A stretch of DNA of 64,000 bases, taken from contig MU385866.1 in the NCBI GenBank assembly GCA_022497145.1, forward strand, positions 1-64,000. The letters run 5' to 3'. This DNA is from Rostrohypoxylon terebratum (lineage: Eukaryota > Ascomycota > Sordariomycetes > Xylariales > Hypoxylaceae). The notes under the pieces were generated by a model that worked only from the letters and a program-made list of their open reading frames with translations, ran no database searches and had not been told where the DNA came from. Positions 58,805 through 64,000 of this stretch are shown in pieces (positions within the stretch are counted from its first letter, which is position 1; each line of letters starts with the position of its first letter). The position numbers were made by a program, and so were the translations under genes.

Positions 58805-61234
58805 CAAAAGAAGAAAAAAACAGGGAAGAAGTGGAGTGAGATCAAATGATTGGCGCAGCTGGGAAGAGTTTATTGTTGAGCTCATGATAGCTAGTTAGTT
58901 GTTTATTCAGTGTACTAATAGCCGGCAGGAAACTGTAGAGGTTACTTTGGGTACATAGGTAGCTACACTAAATGTATACAGTACCTGTGTGGGACCTAGA
59001 ATTTAAAGTTGTGAGCTTAACGCCGAAACTTCTTTCTAGTGAGTATTACTATTATTAATAATATGTACGAAGTGTAAAAGGCTTATCGAAAAAAAATAAG
59101 CTTTACTTTACTATGTAATAATCCATAGGGCTGGGACATTGAGTACATATGACATATGTACGTAGTAAGTAGTAGTGCTATCTACTACTAGTACCTAGTA
59201 GGTAGTACCTACATAGTAGGTCCTAGTAGATACCTACCTACTATGTAGTAGGTAATATATCGGTACTTATTTTCCACGTCTTAATTTTATGCATACACTT
59301 AATATCTACGTACCTAATGGTCATGTTAACATATTAATTGCATCTGAATCTTTATGATTCTTGACAGCGATCTCGCACCAGTGCTTATTAATACACACCT
59401 GTAAATGTACGGTAGGCCGCCTTGAATGACAGTTATGTAAGTACGTACTATGTAGTGCATAGGTCAATCCTTTGAACCCCCCGCCAAGGGTAAAAATGGC
59501 GTGGTTCAAATGAGGGAGCCACCGGATGTAATTTCGCGACTGGTGCCATCTCCTATTACATTCTAATGCGTGCCAGGTGTATTTCGTAAAAGGTGCCTTC
59601 ATGGTGCCTATGTACACGCACAATTACAAGGGACGTAGAAACTTTAATCTTATGAAAATTATTTGATTATAACGTAGCAAACTTGGACGCGGACTTGAAA
59701 TCTCTAGCTAGATAACCTCCCAAAGCTCAGAAGCCAACGACAGAGACGCAGAGACGCAGCTTGCCGAAACGGGGCGTTAATCGAACGCGAAATACCTACC
59801 TATAGATCTCAAGGATTAATATGCGTACGTACATACGTACCTACATACAAACATAATAGTAGTACGACGTAGTAGTGATAGTACCTAGTAGTTGCTCCAT
59901 AACTTGGACGGCATGGGGCACGGATCGCTCGGAAAGAGTGAAAAAGAGACGAGAGAGAGAAATAGCATTGTCGGTTTATAATCGCATGTTATTAAGGGGG
60001 AAACGGAGGGACCCATATTATCCTTTGTCAATTTTACTTCATTGGCCCTTTTCACATGGATCTATCAAAACGCCTCGAAACTCTGGCGTAACACGGTGGC
60101 TTGGACGGTCTTAAACTCTATCTAGGGATGTACCTGATGAACGGTGCTTTGCAGTAGGTACATATATAAGCATGTGCAAGGTATAACTACACATGTATGT
60201 GCATTTTTGCGTGCATATTATTAGCTGGTACCTAGTCTGCTAGTAGGTATGTATGTAATGAGTACGAAGGTACAATACTTATTCATTCGGATCCACCTTT
60301 TGAAACTCTTTCCCGTCAATCGAATTGCCAATTTTCATTTTATCTCTTCTCACTTCGTCTCTCCTTTTCGACATTGTGCACCTCTCTTCCTTGTCAACTC
60401 CGGAAAGGTGCTGTTGGTGTCGAGGGCAGTTGTCGACGTTGTGTTGTTATCTACGGGAAATTCTTCTTCCTTTAACCACGCTCCTTGGTTTTCTCGATAT
60501 CAGCCGTCGGCCAATTAATCCTCCCTCATTTGAGCTCAGCAGCTTGAGGTATTACATAGCTTCGAGCTTCTCCGACCGATCCATCCGTGATCCGATAGGC
60601 AAGACAGGACAAGTCAAGACAAGACACATCGCGACGCAACGCAACGCAACACAGCACAACGTCTTAGAAAATTGAACTCACGTACGTGATGAATACTAGA
60701 GAGTTTGGTAATTATTAAGGTAAGCTCATTTATTATTTACTTTATTCAAAAACTATGGCGCACAGGCGAATCTATGCACATTGTTATTCTATTGTTCCCA
60801 CAAACATATTCATCGGTCCTTCATTGTCTACAGCAATGACACCACAATACCGGTACCCATGTTTCCGTGATTGGGAAGCATCGAGATCAAGCTGCGCCTT
60901 CGATCCTTTCCACAAACTCAGGGTGGTCTTTTTTAAACCCTACACAGATCGGCCAGCCTTGGTCCAAATGTCTTTCGATACCGTCCACCACTCGTTGGAA
61001 TACACCAATGCCTTACTCCTCAAACCCGAATCACTAGATTTCCTGTTGTTTCCCTTTTCCCCTTCTTCGGTTCCCCACTATCAAATTATCAAATTGATTG
61101 AACCTAATAGACTCATGGCGGCCGATTAACGTTATCCTAGATTCGCGAAAAAAAAGAGGCAACCTTTCCCGGCGCTCTCCTAACACCGCCTCAATATATA
61201 AACCCTCCGCTACCAATTTCCATTACCTATAGAC
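58690..61234. other. Divergent promoter region AACS/LCB2, 2.5 kb
   Basis: It holds a TTTTC pentamer run with a following A-rich stretch (58775-58820, partly self-complementary), TACCTAGG/TAGGTAGTACC tracts at 59150-59260, and a CAACG/CAAGA-type low-complexity stretch at 60600-60660. The 900 bp upstream of LCB2 have pyrimidine-rich portions and a GGTAAG at about 60719 that could be a donor of a 5'-UTR intron. Open frames at 60249-61216 show no recognisable domain. Confidence 0.45.
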
Positions 61235-63235
61235 ATGCCACGACGTATCTCAATCCCTTTTACCAATTCTACAAACATGCCACACTCCGAGAGGTCTGGT
61301 GAGAGAAGACCCTCGCAATCTAGAGGAAACCGCCTCAGCTCATTTTTCTCTCCGTCCGCAAAGACCAATCAACCTACCGCTCAGCAAGCCCTAATGGCCA
61401 TGCAGAACAATTCCGCTCCCTCTATTACTACCCCTAATTTGTCATTACCTTCTATTTCTCTCTCCACGGCCACTGGCGGCGAGCCTCGTCACGATGAGCC
61501 GCCTACCACCTTATTTCAACCCCCTGATTCTACTGAAATTTCACGTCAGAAGAGATTTGATGCCCAGTTCGGTCCATTGGTCCACCCAAGCCACCGATAC
61601 GTGAGCAAGCACCAAGGAGAACCTCTGGAAGCTCCCGTCATTGATGAGCCGCCTTACTATTATGTCTTGACAACCTATATTAGCTACTTGTTACTCCTCG
61701 CTCTCGGTCATATCAGGGATTTTTTCGGCAAAAGGTTCAGTAAAAAGCCAACCTATAAGACGATCCGCGCAAACGACGGCTATGCCCCTTTGAACGACGA
61801 CTTCGACAACTTTTACACCAGGAGACTCAAGATGCGTATAGACGATTGTTTCGCGAGGACAAGCACTGGCGTTCCGGGTCGTTATATCAACCTCCTGAAT
61901 CGTGTTTCATACGACTTCAATGAAACATACAAGTATATTGGTGGAACAACGGAGACATTGAATATGAGCTCGTACAACTACCTTGGATTTGCACAATCCG
62001 AGGGTCCCTGTGCCAATGCCGTCGAGGAATGTGTCAAGAGGTATGGCCTCAGTTTTTGTAGCCCTCGCGCTGACTCGGGTACTTCGGACCTCGTCTGTGA
62101 AGTCGAGAAGGAGGTTGCGTCCTTCGTTGGAAAGCCCGATGCTATGGTATTCTCGATGGGTTTTGTTACCAATGCCAGCTCATTCCCTGCTCTTGTCTCC
62201 AAGGGTTGCCTGATACTCTCTGATGAGTTGAACCACGCCTCAATCCGACTCGGAGCTCGTCTTTCCGGCGCCGTTATCCGTTCATTCAAGCATAACGATA
62301 TGGTTGACCTAGAGAGGCGTTTACGTGAAGCCATTGCGCAAGGTCAGCCTCGAACGCACCGTCCCTGGAAGAAGATATTGGTCGCCATCGAAGGATTATA
62401 CTCCATGGAAGGTACTATGTGCGATTTACCTGGTATTCTGGCCCTCAAGGATAGATATAAGTTCGCCCTGTATGTCGATGAAGCTCACAGCATTGGAGCC
62501 CTTGGCGCGCGGGGCCGCGGTGTTTGCGACTACTTTGGCATTGATCCCAGCAGGGTAGACATCCTTATGGGCACTCTGACAAAATCTTTTGGTGCCAACG
62601 GCGGTTATGTTGCGGCTGACAAGCACATCATCGATAAGCTTCGAAGCTCCAACGCGGCCACTATGCTTGGTGAATCGCCAACCCCTGCCGTCCTAATGCA
62701 AATTATGGCTTCGCTGAAGATCATCTCCGGCGAGCTCGTCCCTGGTCAAGGCGAAGAACGACTACAACGCATTGCTTTCAACTCTCGGTATCTTCGTCTT
62801 GGTCTGAAGCGTCTCGGCTTGATTGTCTATGGCCATGATGACTCGCCTATCATCCCTGTCGCCCTGTACAACCCAGCTAAGATATCCGCCTTCAGCCATG
62901 AAATGCTTAAGCGTAATATTTCCGTTGTCGTCGTTGGATACCCTGCGACTCCTCTGATTAGCTCCCGCGCCCGATTCTGTGTTTCAGCAGCCCACAACAA
63001 GGACGACATGGATCGTCTTCTAGCTGCTTGTGACGAAGTTGGAGATATCCTGCAACTTAAATTCTCCACGGGGGTCGCAGGAGGTCTAAGGCCTCTGCCG
63101 GATGGTGTTGCACCGGAAAATGAAAAGGCGTGGCGCAAGGCTAGTGGGCTCGAGGGCGTCATCGAACCACCACGATGGTCGCTTGAAGAGGTGATTGCCC
63201 GCGGCGCCGAGGATGCTAAGATAAGGTTACGGTAA
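61235..63235 (+). CDS. Serine palmitoyltransferase subunit Lcb2
   Basis: PLP enzyme subunit that condenses L-serine with palmitoyl-CoA, the first step of sphingolipid synthesis, in the ER with Lcb1. One exon, 666 aa. Residues 1-135 are a Ser/Thr/Pro-rich, probably disordered extension. A membrane segment at about 141-160 (YYYVLTTYISYLLLLALGHI) anchors it. The alpha-oxoamine synthase domain has TLNMSSYNYLGFAQSEG, CSPRADSGTSDLV, LILSDELNHASIRLGARLSG, VAIEGLYSMEGT, VDEAHSIGALG with PLP-contacting Asp415 and His418, and the Schiff-base Lys450 in GTLTKSFGANGGY. The Lys identifies it as the catalytic Lcb2, not Lcb1. The extension is longer than in yeast; a second in-frame ATG at 61277 is possible. 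Confidence 0.96.
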   Translation: MPRRISIPFTNSTNMPHSERSGERRPSQSRGNRLSSFFSPSAKTNQPTAQQALMAMQNNSAPSITTPNLSLPSISLSTATGGEPRHDEPPTTLFQPPDSTEISRQKRFDAQFGPLVHPSHRYVSKHQGEPLEAPVIDEPPYYYVLTTYISYLLLLALGHIRDFFGKRFSKKPTYKTIRANDGYAPLNDDFDNFYTRRLKMRIDDCFARTSTGVPGRYINLLNRVSYDFNETYKYIGGTTETLNMSSYNYLGFAQSEGPCANAVEECVKRYGLSFCSPRADSGTSDLVCEVEKEVASFVGKPDAMVFSMGFVTNASSFPALVSKGCLILSDELNHASIRLGARLSGAVIRSFKHNDMVDLERRLREAIAQGQPRTHRPWKKILVAIEGLYSMEGTMCDLPGILALKDRYKFALYVDEAHSIGALGARGRGVCDYFGIDPSRVDILMGTLTKSFGANGGYVAADKHIIDKLRSSNAATMLGESPTPAVLMQIMASLKIISGELVPGQGEERLQRIAFNSRYLRLGLKRLGLIVYGHDDSPIIPVALYNPAKISAFSHEMLKRNISVVVVGYPATPLISSRARFCVSAAHNKDDMDRLLAACDEVGDILQLKFSTGVAGGLRPLPDGVAPENEKAWRKASGLEGVIEPPRWSLEEVIARGAEDAKIRLR

Positions 63236-64000
63236 ACTATCTCATCTGACAGGCCGCGATCGGCGGATGTGAATAGCTTGCATTAAGGCGTTTAATCAAC
63301 GCACGGGAACACGTCTGTCAAACTAATCAGGGCGCCTCGGGGTTGTAATAGGTGACAGTAATAGACGGCCGTGTGCCAGTAATGGGTTGTAGAATTAGGG
63401 GATTTTTTTTGCCCGCACTCGCTTCACAGATAAACCTTGGTTCGCTTCTTCACACCGGCTGATATGTCAAAAGGACGAGCGAGGCGCAACAACTTCTGTA
63501 GTAAGATACCCCGACGCTGTACTTATTGTATTGCCGGTCTTGTCAAATTTGCCTTGGGTTGAAGAAAGACCTTCAGCTTGCCGCTTGTGGACAAGACCTT
63601 AATCATGTTTAAGTAGAAATATAAATACGTTCGCTACTATGCGTGCCTCAGAGTAACTGTCGTAGTTAGTCAATGCCGGTCGTTAGGTGACACAGCACAA
63701 GATTCGAAGGTGTATCCCTAGTATGATTTAAGTAAACCTCTGGGTAACTCGATATTCGGGTGGTGCGACATGTATTGATCATGGTATATTATTGAGATGC
63801 TACTCTAGTAAATCTACCTAGTATAGTTCTGACATCCATGGATATTCAATAGATTTGTATTCTTGTGATAATGTACACATCTCTCAACTTTCCAAGGTTG
63901 GACCTATCAGATATCTATCCATGAACTATTAACACTAACTAGGCTTCGTGTACGATTTGCCAATCGCATGTGCAATAACTAGGCCATGGTAGAGATATAT
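63236..64000. other. 3' flank of LCB2
   Basis: No open frame of note and no recognised RNA gene to the window end. A short T-run near 63403 is the only low-complexity feature. A gene could begin beyond the edge. Confidence 0.4.

Noticed and set aside
1..64000. CRISPR arrays, bacterial operons or a secondary-metabolite cluster
   Set aside because: Sequence is fungal nuclear DNA with spliced housekeeping genes; no spaced direct-repeat array and no PKS, NRPS or terpene synthase gene was seen.

Overview
The window looks like nuclear DNA of a filamentous ascomycete (Pezizomycotina, probably Sordariomycetes). Evidence: 13 of the 15 protein-coding genes carry short GT-AG introns (about 50-220 nt, often GTAAGT/GTATGT donors and CTNAC branch points). 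A trifunctional trpC (glutamine amidotransferase, IGP synthase, PRA isomerase) is present. Several gene models match fungal-specific families, and a 10 kb AT-saturated block shows the C-to-T / G-to-A decay expected of repeat-induced point mutation (RIP). The genus cannot be fixed from the sequence alone.

Layout. 1-10560 is an AT-rich repeat island with no intact gene. It holds two nested long-inverted-repeat elements (146-3926 with 1445-3356 inside), an LTR-retrotransposon remnant (LTRs at 3969-4337 and 9943-10278) whose Ty3/gypsy reverse transcriptase can still be read through the mutations at about 5681-6110, and a small MITE-like inverted-repeat element (6402-6997). The two LTRs are strikingly less AT-rich than the DNA around them. 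The island stops abruptly about 25 bp from the stop codon of a secreted GH30 glycosidase (10584-12277, minus).

From 12 kb on the DNA is ordinary euchromatin. 12-24 kb: a fungal-specific disordered protein, triosephosphate isomerase, mitochondrial ribosomal protein mL43, U1-70K, Mrt4 and Tim9. 24-33 kb: nucleoporin Nup192 and trpC, divergently arranged. 33-41 kb: a DUF4211-like protein, RanBP1/Yrb1 and a single-span membrane protein of unknown function. 44-51 kb: a phosducin-like protein and the heterotrimeric G-protein beta subunit. 54-63 kb: an ADAL-type deaminase, acetoacetyl-CoA synthetase and the Lcb2 subunit of serine palmitoyltransferase.

Most genes are housekeeping genes with no operon-like logic. 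Two themes stand out: nuclear transport (Nup192 and RanBP1) and G-protein signalling (G-beta and its presumed folding co-chaperone, 4.5 kb apart on the same strand). Intergenic DNA from about 18 kb onward repeatedly contains short palindromic TACCTAGGTA-like tracts. Exon boundaries below were derived by hand from splice consensus, reading-frame closure and family resemblance. All coding totals are multiples of three. No tRNA, rRNA, CRISPR, telomere repeat or biosynthetic cluster was recognised. The strongest candidates for something new are the RIP-spared LTRs, the nested inverted-repeat elements and the G-beta/phosducin-like pairing; no wholly new system is evident.
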